Part shown: one piece after another, positions 6,322-15,100 of the stretch
Layout of the letters: each line of letters begins with the position of its first letter
Position numbering within the stretch: position 1 is the stretch's first letter
DNA from: a bacterium
GTDB lineage: Bacteria; Patescibacteriota; Minisyncoccia; Minisyncoccales; JAGMAB01
Length of the DNA stretch: 20,651 bases
Direction: 5' to 3'
NCBI GenBank assembly: GCA_030643665.1
Contig: DAOWKS010000010.1
Location: 1 to 20,651, forward strand
Made by a program: the position numbers and the translations under genes
Notes under the pieces: model-generated
What the model was told of the DNA's origin: nothing
Databases searched by the model: none
The model's input: the letters and a program-made list of their open reading frames with translations, nothing else

Positions 6322-6375
6322 TTTACCTCACCGAAGCTATCCTCCAAAATTGAAGAACAATTTCGGTAAGGTAAA
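6322..6375 (-). promoter_or_regulatory. SD-sequestering helix directly before the 5587-6321 gene
   Basis: On the minus strand, TTTACCTTACCGAA (6375-6362) pairs with TTCGGTGAGGTAAA (6335-6322) over 14 bp, the last base abutting the ATG. The only non-Watson-Crick step is a G-U wobble (6329/6368), which is a C/A mismatch in plus-strand RNA, so the fold is specific to the sense transcript. The SD-like GGTGAGGT lies in the paired arm. The 26-nt loop exposes a second GGAGG, about 20 nt from the start. A helix of this kind would hold translation off until it is melted or refolded by heat, a protein, a ligand or a passing ribosome; which one is unknown. Confidence 0.7.
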
Positions 6376-6455
6376 TTCTCTCTTCTCTCTTTATAAGTGC
6401 GATTGTTAATGTGCTATATTTTAGGGAAGATATTTCAACCCCAATTCTTATTTGT

Positions 6456-6484
6456 ATTATACTATATCATCTAAATCTTGTCAA
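6456..6484 (-). promoter_or_regulatory. Perfect sigma70 consensus promoter for the 5587-6321 gene
   Basis: Read on the minus strand: TTGACA (6484-6479), 17-bp spacer, TATAAT (6461-6456), exact consensus in both boxes and optimal spacing. Transcription should begin near 6449, giving a leader of about 125-130 nt that ends in the SD-sequestering helix. Confidence 0.85.
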
Positions 6485-6504
6485 GGGTAGTGTTGTAGTT
6501 TTCC

Positions 6505-6541
6505 CTTTTTCAAAGCCATAAAATTTACGGACTTGAAAAAG
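6505..6541. repeat. Inverted repeat downstream of the 6581-7120 gene
   Basis: CTTTTTCAA (6505-6513) and TTGAAAAAG (6533-6541) are perfect 9-bp arms. The interior also has partial pairing (CC/GG, TAAA/TTTA). On the minus strand it lies about 40 nt after the stop of the 6581-7120 gene, but no U-tract follows, so it is not a classical terminator. It may protect a 3' end or slow polymerase. The gap between the two minus genes (6322-6580) holds otherwise only the promoter and leader described. Confidence 0.35.
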
Positions 6542-6580
6542 AAAAAAAGAAGGAAGAGATTGTTTTATTTCGTTTATTTC

Positions 6581-7120
6581 TTATGTTAATTCAATAATAG
6601 CCTTTGGACACACCGGATATCGCATACCGCTTTCGCTTTCAAGCATCTCTAATTCCACATTCTTTAATTTGATTGTACACTTTCCGATTTCACAGCTTTC
6701 TCCTAAGAATAAGGTTTCAACCCTTATTAAACCTTCTTTTTTATCTACATCGTAATGTCCAAGAATTACTTGCGGAGTTGTAGTTTCTGTCTCATTTAGG
6801 ACAACTTGAAAGCACGCTATATAGTCACTTCCGAAAAATCGAAATGGTGTGGTAAAATTGGCTGTTCCTCTATACTGGAATAGTTTCTCTGCATTCATTT
6901 GATAATTGTCTCTGAACCACTTCTTGGAAACAACGATGTTATTTATTCTGACTTGTTTTCCATCGCAGATGAAACTTTCTCCCGGTCTCAATTCCTCTAT
7001 TAGCGGTTCTTTCACTTCCATACCTTCTCGCTGATAATAAGTTATTCCTATAGCAGCCATTAGACCGCCAACCAACACAGTCAATACGATTGCGATTGCT
7101 AAATTCTTTTTATTTATCAT
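6581..7120 (-). CDS. Hypothetical membrane-anchored, extracytoplasmic protein
   Basis: I do not recognise this 179-residue protein. A short basic start (MINKKN) and one hydrophobic helix (about residues 7-28) indicate a signal anchor with the rest outside the membrane; there is no lipobox cysteine at a cleavage position. The exposed part has five cysteines (C52, C103, C143, C148, C171), including a C-x4-C pair (CEIGKC), and alternating strand-like segments such as VILGHYDVD and TIKLKNVELEML, suggesting a small beta-rich domain that might hold disulfides. The ATG at 7120 follows GGGGGGTGA at about 12 nt. It has its own near-perfect promoter and a leader that can hide that SD, the same plan as its downstream neighbour. 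Confidence 0.72.
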   Translation of the reverse strand: MINKKNLAIAIVLTVLVGGLMAAIGITYYQREGMEVKEPLIEELRPGESFICDGKQVRINNIVVSKKWFRDNYQMNAEKLFQYRGTANFTTPFRFFGSDYIACFQVVLNETETTTPQVILGHYDVDKKEGLIRVETLFLGESCEIGKCTIKLKNVELEMLESESGMRYPVCPKAIIELT

Positions 7121-7129
7121 TTTTTTATC

Positions 7130-7184
7130 TTTTCACCCCCCTCTTTAACCAACTTAATTAAATTAGCTAAAAAGGAGGTGAAAA
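7130..7184 (-). promoter_or_regulatory. SD-sequestering helix with anti-SD mimic before the 6581-7120 gene
   Basis: On the minus strand TTTTCACCTCC (7184-7174) pairs over 11 bp with GGGGGGTGAAAA (7141-7130), burying the SD. One step is a G-U wobble (7138/7176) that would be a C/A mismatch in plus-strand RNA. The upstream arm plus following T residues, TCACCTCCTTT, has the same sequence as the anti-SD tail of typical 16S rRNA. A competing hairpin is also visible: AAGGAAGAGG (7197-7188) can pair with CCTCCTTTTT (7178-7169), nine of ten positions including two G-U. That would occupy the anti-SD arm and release the SD, so the leader could be bistable. Confidence 0.68.
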
Positions 7185-7227
7185 TTTCCTCTTCCTTCTA
7201 TTTTTATTATTCTAAAGAACTGTTTTT

Positions 7228-7255
7228 ATTATAGCACCCCCCTTTATTTTGTCAA
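7228..7255 (-). promoter_or_regulatory. Near-perfect sigma70 promoter for the 6581-7120 gene
   Basis: On the minus strand: TTGACA (7255-7250), 16-bp spacer containing a G6 run, TATAAT (7233-7228). Both boxes are exact consensus. The start is expected near 7221, giving a leader of about 100 nt. It lies right after the terminator of the upstream minus-strand gene, so this gene is independently transcribed. Confidence 0.83.
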
Positions 7256-7262
7256 GCCCAAT

Positions 7263-7297
7263 AAAAAAACACACCTATACACTTGTGTATAGGTGTG
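7263..7297 (-). terminator. Rho-independent terminator of the 7315-8871 gene
   Basis: CACACCTATACAC (7270-7282) and GTGTATAGGTGTG (7285-7297) form a perfect 13-bp stem with a minimal loop. Read on the minus strand it is followed by a run of seven T (complement of A7263-7269). It starts 17 nt past the stop codon of the 7315-8871 gene. The plus strand lacks a following T-run. Confidence 0.92.
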
Positions 7298-7314
7298 AAA
7301 CTGTCAAAAAAATA

Positions 7315-8871
7315 TTAGAGATTTATTTGATAAACTTTTGAGTTATTGAGAAGATAAATTGTTTTTCCGTTTTCGGAAACGGCAAAATCAAGAAGATTGT
7401 TAAATTTTTCGCTCTGGAATTGTTTAACAATTTGACCAAATTTGTCTAAAATAACTATTCTTTTTTGACAAGGTTCTAAAAGGTAAAGATAGGGAAGTGT
7501 TTCAAGAGTAAAAATTCGCGAGAAATTTTCAGGAGAAGGAGAAATGTTTAAGACAAAGGTTTCTTGGAGCTTTTTGGCATAATATCTGCTAAGAGAATCA
7601 TCCTTGTTTAAAATCCAAATGCTTCCGTCTATGGCTATTGATTTTGCTCCAATTAATAATTCTGATTTTGTCCAAACCTTTGGCTCAGCCCAGATTTGTT
7701 CTCCTAACGAAGGATATTTTATTATTTTACCGTCTGTATTATCCAAGGAATAAAGATTTGAATTATAATCACAAAAGATGTCAGCTTCAAAATTTTCCGG
7801 AGCATTTTCTTTGAAAACAGACAATTTTTTAGAAATAAACTTATTTTCATCAAAATCCTGTATTACTAATGGTTCTTCTGTAACCAAATCTAATTTTATT
7901 TGTTCTTCTTTTGCTTGAAAAACAAAGAATCCCAAAACAAGCAATAAAATGAAAATTGAAATTAGAACTAATTTCTTATTTCTAATCAAATAATTGAAAT
8001 TTTGTTTTATTCTCATACCGAAATTTTTGGTGTGAAAGTTTACCATATTAAATAGTTGTAAAGCAAATTTAACAGGGTTTAGTCGTTTCACAAAAGCAAA
8101 ATCCGGCAACGAAAATCCTTTAGTTATTTTCTTAACAGATATAATTTCTTTTTTTTGCGCTTTGGTTTCTTTACTTAAAGAAATTAATAAACAAATCCCG
8201 GAAATTTTTAAAAGTTCTTCTTTTTTATTATTTAAAATTTGTTTAATCTTGTGGTTAAAATCCGACTCAAATGGTTTTGTTTTAGCAATTTCAGCTAATA
8301 TATTTTGGCTTTGAAAAAATTCAGAGACCTCTTTAGTCAAAATTAAAATTTGGTCATTTTCAATTAATTTTCCGGAAACAATATTGCCGAATATTTTTAG
8401 AGGATAAGGTTCAATTTCTTCAAATTTTAATTTTTGGTCAATATCAACAATTTCTCCTTCTCTTAATAACAAAATTTTCAAATCGTTGATTTTTGTAAAA
8501 TTTAAGTCGCCTTGTCCATTTTTTTGAGAGAAATTTATGGAAAAAACAGCAAAGCTTAAATTACCCAGCCAATCAACATTTCCTTTTTTAGATAAATTTT
8601 CTAAAAATTCGTTTGCATTTTTTAAACTTTCTTTAAGGGATTTTTCCGGCGAAATAATCACTGTGCCATAATATCTTTCTTTGATTAAATTAGACAGTTG
8701 ATCTAAAAGCTTTAAATTTTGAGGTAAAACATTTTTTAAAACCCCCACCATATATAAACTTCCTTTTCTTCTTTCATAAATGTTCTCCGGTTCAAAACAA
8801 AAACTGTCAAAAATCAAATCATTTTTGTCAGGATGCTTGGGCGGATTAAAATGAAATTCAAAAACCTGCAT
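7315..8871 (-). CDS. Degenerate PP2C-like domain, single membrane helix and extracytoplasmic propeller-like domain
   Basis: This 518-residue protein has three parts. Residues about 1-235 follow the strand order of PP2C/PPM phosphatases (MVGVLKN near 41-47; NEFLENL, LSFAVFSINF, INDLKILLLREGEIVDI at 128-144; LIENDQILILTKEVSEFF at 169-186), but the Asp-Gly metal-binding motifs expected at these points are absent, so catalysis is doubtful. Residues 301-319 form one strong membrane helix. The last 170 residues contain repeated strand motifs (NLYSLDNTDGKIIKYPS, SIAIDGSIWILNKDDSLSRY, RIVILDKFGQIVKQF), consistent with a beta-propeller outside the membrane. It could link an outside sensor to an inside pseudo-phosphatase; this is inference. 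It ends in TAA 17 nt before a strong terminator. Confidence 0.62.
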   Translation of the reverse strand: MQVFEFHFNPPKHPDKNDLIFDSFCFEPENIYERRKGSLYMVGVLKNVLPQNLKLLDQLSNLIKERYYGTVIISPEKSLKESLKNANEFLENLSKKGNVDWLGNLSFAVFSINFSQKNGQGDLNFTKINDLKILLLREGEIVDIDQKLKFEEIEPYPLKIFGNIVSGKLIENDQILILTKEVSEFFQSQNILAEIAKTKPFESDFNHKIKQILNNKKEELLKISGICLLISLSKETKAQKKEIISVKKITKGFSLPDFAFVKRLNPVKFALQLFNMVNFHTKNFGMRIKQNFNYLIRNKKLVLISIFILLLVLGFFVFQAKEEQIKLDLVTEEPLVIQDFDENKFISKKLSVFKENAPENFEADIFCDYNSNLYSLDNTDGKIIKYPSLGEQIWAEPKVWTKSELLIGAKSIAIDGSIWILNKDDSLSRYYAKKLQETFVLNISPSPENFSRIFTLETLPYLYLLEPCQKRIVILDKFGQIVKQFQSEKFNNLLDFAVSENGKTIYLLNNSKVYQINL

Positions 8872-8877
8872 ATTTAC

Positions 8878-8888
8878 ATTATATTATA
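8878..8888 (-). promoter_or_regulatory. Overlapping -10 boxes before the 7315-8871 gene
   Basis: Two overlapping TATAAT hexamers on the minus strand (8888-8883 and 8883-8878) lie only 7-12 nt before the ATG at 8871, so the mRNA would have almost no leader. No convincing -35 is seen, and no SD. The region is divergent with the tRNA promoter. Confidence 0.45.
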
Positions 8889-8893
8889 CTTTC

Positions 8894-8921
8894 TTAACTA
8901 AGACAAAAATGATAGGATAAT
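8894..8921 (+). promoter_or_regulatory. Promoter of tRNA-Val
   Basis: TTAACT (8894-8899), 16-bp spacer, GATAAT (8916-8921). The distance from the -10 box puts the start point at about 8927-8928, at or next to the mature 5' end of the tRNA. Confidence 0.5.
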
Positions 8922-8926
8922 TTAAT

Positions 8927-8999
8927 GGACGGTTGGCTCAATGGTTAGAGCGTCGCGTTCACATCGCGGAGGTTATAGGTTCGAGTCCTATACCGTCCA
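8927..8999 (+). tRNA. tRNA-Val (anticodon CAC)
   Basis: Full cloverleaf: acceptor GGACGGT/ACCGTCC, D-stem GCTC/GAGC, anticodon stem TCGCG/CGCGG around loop TTCACAT with CAC at positions 34-36, a 5-nt variable region AGGTT, T-arm ATAGG-TTCGAGT-CCTAT, and A as discriminator base. It decodes GUG. The 3' CCA is not encoded (the sequence after A8999 is CATT), so it must be added by a nucleotidyltransferase. Confidence 0.95.
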
Positions 9000-9020
9000 C
9001 ATTATGCGATTTAATTAGTT

Positions 9021-9060
9021 TTCCGCCCCGCTCGGGGCTTCACCCCTCGCTCCGGCGGAA
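9021..9060. repeat. GC-rich nested palindrome downstream of tRNA-Val
   Basis: TTCCGCC (9021-9027) and GGCGGAA (9054-9060) form outer arms; inside, CGGGG/CCCC (9033-9037, 9043-9046) forms a second stem. The whole is strikingly GC-rich against an AT-rich background. It begins 21 nt after the tRNA and may stop or slow its transcription, but no T-run follows. It resembles in style, not exact sequence, the palindromes at 3697 and 18443. Confidence 0.65.
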
Positions 9061-9093
9061 AGCCGGGAAAGTCGTCAAGATGTCCATTCACAT

Positions 9094-9123
9094 TTGTTTG
9101 CTTATTCACATCTATGGTAAAAT
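9094..9123 (+). promoter_or_regulatory. Probable promoter of the alpha-2-macroglobulin gene
   Basis: TTGTTT (9094-9099), 18-bp spacer, and an extended -10 TGG-TAAAAT (9115-9123) 32 nt before the ATG. A direct repeat of ATTCACAT occurs at 9086-9093 and 9104-9111, overlapping the -35 and spacer, 18 bp apart, and might be a regulator site. Confidence 0.45.
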
Positions 9124-9155
9124 AAATTTAGTAATATTTATTCGACGCCTAATTT

Positions 9156-12100
9156 ATGATTAACGATTCACCCCAAGAATTTAATAAAGTCCCTCAAGAA
9201 ACTTATCAAGAATATCAAGCGCAGCCCGAGAAAACATATGGGTTTAAAAAAATAGTTGTTTTGGGTTTAATCATATTAGCCATTGTAGCAGGTGGCTTTT
9301 ATTTTTGGCAAAAAATGTCCAAGGTGGTTAAGGTAGAATATGGCCAAATCTACCGATTAGTGAATGAAAAAATATCTCAATCAGCGGCAATTATAATTCA
9401 TCTGCCGGCCTCCATTGATAAAACAGCTGCCCAAAAGAATACTAAATTTAATCCAGAAATAGAAGGGAAATGGTTAGCATCGGATCAAGAGGGAGTAATT
9501 ATTTTCAAGCCCAAAGAGAAATTAAAATTAAACAGGTATTATTCAGTTCAATTAACTTATGCCCAATCGCCAGAAACCACTATTAAAGCTGATTTCTTAA
9601 TAGTTGAAAATCCCGAGATAGTTGCTATTTTCCCAAAAGAAGGTTCGGAGGCGCCCGAAACTTCAGAAATTACAATAGTATTCAACAGACCGATGGTGCC
9701 ATTAACCACCCTCGGTTATTTAGAGGAAAAAGACATACCAGTTGAAATCATTCCCTTAACCGAGGGAAGATTTAAATGGATTACAACCAGGAATTTGCAG
9801 TTTATCCCCCAAGAAAGATTACAGAGATCCTCGCATTATAAAGTAAAGATAAAATCAGGATTAGTTTCAATGGATAATTTGGAAGTAAAAGGGCAAGAGA
9901 GGGAATTTATCACTCGAGAATTAAGGTATCTCAATTTAACTCAAGGAGAAACCATTTTCAGCCAGCCCATCTCAATTTATTTTAACCAGCCGGTAGATTT
10001 AGAAAGAACAAAGAGAGAAATCACCTTAAGAAATAATACTACCGGAAAAGAGATACCTTTTATTGTTGAATATGCCTCGGAATCGGATAAAGAATCAAGC
10101 GGGGAGGAATATGGGAAAGAAAATATTTGGAGCTTTGGAAGTGTAGATATTAACAATTTAGTTGCTGGAATAGCTGACAAATTTGGAATTCAATGGCCTT
10201 TTGGTGGAGACCGGATAGTGGCCGAAGACGCAAATCAATCGATAATCCAAATTTATCTTCAAGAAGACAGATTTGGCAGAGAAAAATTTTGGGATTTTGA
10301 AAATAACTATTCTTTAACGATTCGCAAGGCTTATCCATCCGAGGGAGACATTATTTTAGATGAAAGCCGGACTACTAATATTTTTGTGCCGAGTATTATT
10401 AAAGAGATTACTGCTGAATCCGACAAAACCAAATGGGCCGAGCCCAATTTTTTTGATGCCCAAGGTAAACTTTGGGTTTCTTTTTACGAAGAGATTAATT
10501 TAGAGAAATCTAAAATTACAGCCCAAAAATTAAAAGATATTGGCTATGGAGAGAAATACAAAGATGAAGAACTGAAAATTTCCAAAGACGTAGAATGCGA
10601 AAAGGTTCCGGATAAACAAAGAATTTATATAACTTTTAAAGGCGAAGAAATTGGGTTAGGGGAAAGACTGGAGGTTAATTTTGAAAAGATTGTTAACAAT
10701 GATGGATTAACTATCAACAAAGAACCAATTAAAAAATATATTGTTTCTTATCCCGAATTCAAAATTTTAAAAACCTCTCCAAGCAATAATTCAAGCGGAG
10801 CAAGTCTTACCGATTTTGTCTTTTGTAGTAATTCTCCCATTGCAACTCCTAGTAGGGAAGATTATGGAAAATATCTCAAAGCAAATTTAGATTGTGAGCT
10901 AACCTATTGGACAAATTCTTATAAGGTTACTCGTTGGTATTCGGGCGAGAAGTGCGGGGTGGGAGAATTTCGGACCAATATTAGATATGGATTAATGCCT
11001 TTGGCTGATTATTCTTTAGAATTTAATTTAGAAGATGTTTTTGGACAAAAACTTACCCATACTTCACAGTTTACCACCGGCCAAATGCCGAGTTATCATT
11101 TAGATTTTTATCATTTTCAGGGACGTTACAATGTTACCTCACCCCAAAAAACTAAATTGACCTTTGCCGGGAAAAATATGGAATATGTCAATATGGAGAT
11201 TTGCAAGATTGGAGCCAAAGACTTCCTTTATTATCTTGAGCAAAAACCTAAATATTATGATTCTCCAAGCAGTATAGTTAATTGTCAAAAAATAGCCAGA
11301 AACTACATTGAGTTGCCGGAAAGATACTGGGTTAAAAATTATTTTAAAGTAGATATTAGGGATTATTTTGAAGAACCTATTGGCCATTACATTTTAACGA
11401 TTTCGCACCCGAATTACATAGAGAGATGGGGCGAGAAGCGTAGAATTTATGAAAGAAGCTATCTGAGTGTTACCAATTTAGTTGCGGCTGAAAAGAAAAT
11501 TCAGCCTCAATATTCCACCTATGGCACAAAAGAGCCTTTAACAGCTGAACAATTAAGCGAACTTAATAATCTTTACTGGGTAACTGATATTTCAAGTTTA
11601 GAACCGGTTTCTAATGCCAAAATAAATCTTTATCGGAAAAGCTCGGGTGAGTATTTTAACTTAATTTTTGCCGGTTCTTATACCACCGACAATCGAGGCC
11701 TTGCCTTTACGCCGGTGGTTTACGACCTGAAAGGAGCAATTATTAGCAAAGGCGAAGACAGCACTATTATTCCCAGTCGAGAAAGCAGATTGGAATGGGT
11801 AAGCTATGCTTTTTCTGCTAGAAAAATTTATCTTTATACTAATAAGCCCATTTATCGTCCCAGCCAGGAAGTGTTTATTAAAGGTATTTATCGATTAGGT
11901 TATGATGGCAGTTATGAAATTTATCGAGACAAAAAGATTAATTTGAAAGTTTATAACAGTAAAAACGATGAAATTTTAAATAAAAACTTGGAGGTCAATG
12001 ATTTTGGCACTTTCAATACCAAACTCGTTTTGGAGAGAGGCGCTCCTTTGGGTATGTACCGGGCCTGCGTAAAAGAATTTAGCTGTGCTTATTTTGACGT

Positions 12101-15100
12101 CGAAGAGTATGTTTCAGCTCCCTTTAAAGTGGAAGTTAAGACCGATAAAGAAGAATATATTTCTAAAGATACAACCAAGTTAACCGTGGAGGCTGATTAT
12201 TACTTTGGAGTACCGTTGGAAGGAGGCGAGATAACTTATACTATTAGCTCACAAAATTACTATTTTGATCGCTATTCCGACGGATACTTTAATTTTGGAA
12301 CCCGCTGGTACTATTGGCCCCCTTATTCTTATGGAGAAAAATTCATTCTGGAAGGCAAAGCTTCTCTTAATACTCAAGGCAAGGCAGAGATTTCTCAGTT
12401 GTTTGATTTCCAATCCTTATTTAAAGACAAAGAAGACAGAAAGAGCAAAATCATTATAGTTGATGTAACCGTCAAAAATCCTCAAGGTCAGTCAGTTTCC
12501 AGCCAGAAATCATTCATTGTTCACGCCGGCTTATTTTATTTAGGAGTGCGGGCCGATAAATCATTTTTAGCCAAGAATGAAAAAACCAATCTTAGAATAA
12601 AATCAGTTGATACCCGGGGCGAAAAAACCAGAGTAAAAAATGTTAGTTTAAATCTATATAAAATAAATTGGATTTATAGCAAAAGGTTGGGTGCTGATGG
12701 CGGTTATCATTACAAATGGGAGAAAAAAAGGGAATTAGTTAAGAATTATAATTTCAATACCGATGGGCAAGGAGATTATGTTCAGGAAATACAAATATCC
12801 GAAGAAGGAAGTTATGAAACAGAGGCCCGGGCCTACGATAAAAGAAATAATTTAGTTTGGACTAATTATAATCTTTATGTTTACGGCGAAAGAGAGATTA
12901 GCATCAGACCAACTACAGACACCAAATTAGAAATTGAAGCTGCAAAAACTGATTTGAATGTAGGAGAGGAAGGAGAAATTATAATTAAATCTCCTTATTT
13001 AGAATCCAAAGCTCTTATTTCTATTGAGCGGGGCAAGATTTTTGACTACCAGATAAAAGAAATTAAAGGCAATCTTTATAAACATAACTTCAGAATAAAA
13101 GAAGAATATTTACCAAATGTTTATGTTTCGGTTCTTTTGGTTTCATCAAAACCAGAGATTAAATTTGGCAAAGTTGAATTTAAAATTGATACCGAAAGAA
13201 AAGGGCTTGATATAGAGGTTAAATCTAATAAAACTCTTTATTTGCCGGGTGAAGAAGTAATTCTGGATATATCAACTAAAAAATATAATGGAAAACCAGT
13301 TCCGGCCGAAGTTTCGGTGGCAGTAATTGATATGAGCGTCTTGGCTCTGAAGGGCAATCCCAAAAAGAATCCCTTAATATTTTTCTATGCCGGCTTTCCT
13401 TTAACCGTTTCTACTGCCTCAAATATCAAAAATATTCTAATAGAGTCCGAAATTCCTACCAAAGGAGGCGGTGGTTTGGCGCTTGAAGCTCTAGAAAGAA
13501 AGAAAAGGGGCGTTTTTAAGGAAACCGCCTTTTGGCAGGCGGTAGTTAGAACCGGTTCCGATGGAAAGGCTCAAGTTAAATTTATTTTGCCGGATAATCT
13601 AACCACTTGGCAAACTGAAACATTAGGCCTAACCAAAGATACTAAACTTGGAGTTGATTATCAAGAATTTATTACCAGAAAAGAGTTAATGGTAGTATCC
13701 TTAAAACCTCGGTTTGCAGTACCGGGAGATATTTTCCATATCGGGGCCAAGATATTTAACCAAAGCAAAGAAAAACAAAAATTAGAAATAGAATTTAACA
13801 GTCCAACTTTAGTTTTAAAAGATGATAAAAAAAAGAAGAAAGTTACAATTGCACCGGATAAAACTGATACGATTTATTTTAAAGTTCAAGCTCCCAGCCA
13901 AATTGAGACTGGAGAACATATTTTTGCACTCTCTGCTAAAAGTAAAGAATTAGAAGATACGGTAGAAATGTCAATTAATATTACCAGAAATAATACCTAC
14001 GAAGTTACCGCTACCGCTAATTACACTTCAGATGAAATCAGTAAAGAATATGTTTACCTGCCAGATAATATAGTCAAAGATAAAGGCAACCTTTCTATAA
14101 AAAGCAGTGCCACCTTAGCTGTTTTCCTTTCTGATGCTTTAAATTATTTGCTGAAATTTCCTTATGGCTGTTCAGAACAAGTTGCGAGTAGACTTGACGC
14201 CATTGCCATTGTTCAGAGAGGCCTTAATTTGCCCAATCTAGCCGATAAATTTAAATTAGAAAAAATTAAATATCAAGATAGAGAATATACTATAGAAGAA
14301 GTAGTCGAAATAGGATTGGCGGAACTCTATAATAATCAGCGGGGAGACGGCGGATTCTCTTATTGGAAGAGAGGAGAATCTAATTTCCATTTGACTTTAC
14401 ATATCGTAGATACTCTTCATAATCTTTCTTTGGCCGGATTTGAAATTAACCAAAATAGCTTAACAAGAGCCGGCGATTATCTTTATGGAAAGATAACCAC
14501 TGATTTGGAAATTTACCAAAACAAAGACAATATCATTCTAGCAGCCTACACCTTGTCTAGATTACCAGGTTTTACTAATCGCTATATTCTGACGCAAAAA
14601 GTAATTGATATAGCAAACAATGATTTATTTATCCACGACCAAATAAGTAATGTTTCATTAGCTTATTTGGCTAATTTGCTAACCAAAGGATTTGATCCAT
14701 ATTTAAAAAACAAAATCTTTGCAGTTTTAGATAACAGAATCGATATTGATTCCCGTGGCGCCTTTTTGGAAACCGGTCAAAATATAATTTGGCGGTATTA
14801 CGAAACCCCAATCAAAAATACGGCTCTATACTTAAAAGCCCAGGTTGCCGCAAAATCAGAAAACCCAATTTTGGATAAAGTTTTAAGATGGCTTTTAAAT
14901 AGCAGATCTAAAGACGGCGCCTGGGGGTCTACCCAAAATACCATTACGGTAATAGACGCCTTTACCGATTTTCTCCAATGGAAAAGAGAAACCGAATCAA
15001 ATTTCACCCTGGAGTTGTTTATTAACAAGGAAGCTGAAGGCAGCTTTGAATTTAATCCAGAAACAATTTTAGACAAATTCAGAAAAGAGGTCGCTCTGCA

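Noticed and set aside
6505..6541. Rho-independent terminator for the 6581-7120 gene
   Set aside because: The arms pair well, but no U-tract follows the hairpin on the minus strand; kept only as an inverted repeat.
7169..7184. Perfect plus-strand SD (AAAGGAGGTGA)
   Set aside because: No ATG, GTG or TTG with a following open frame lies at a suitable distance on the plus strand. It is better explained as the complement of the minus-strand anti-SD arm.
9021..9060. CRISPR repeat or array
   Set aside because: Only one copy of this palindrome is seen and there are no regularly spaced repeats or cas genes anywhere in the window.
8933..9163. Plus-strand frame starting inside the tRNA
   Set aside because: It runs through the tRNA gene and the GC palindrome, so it is not a credible protein.
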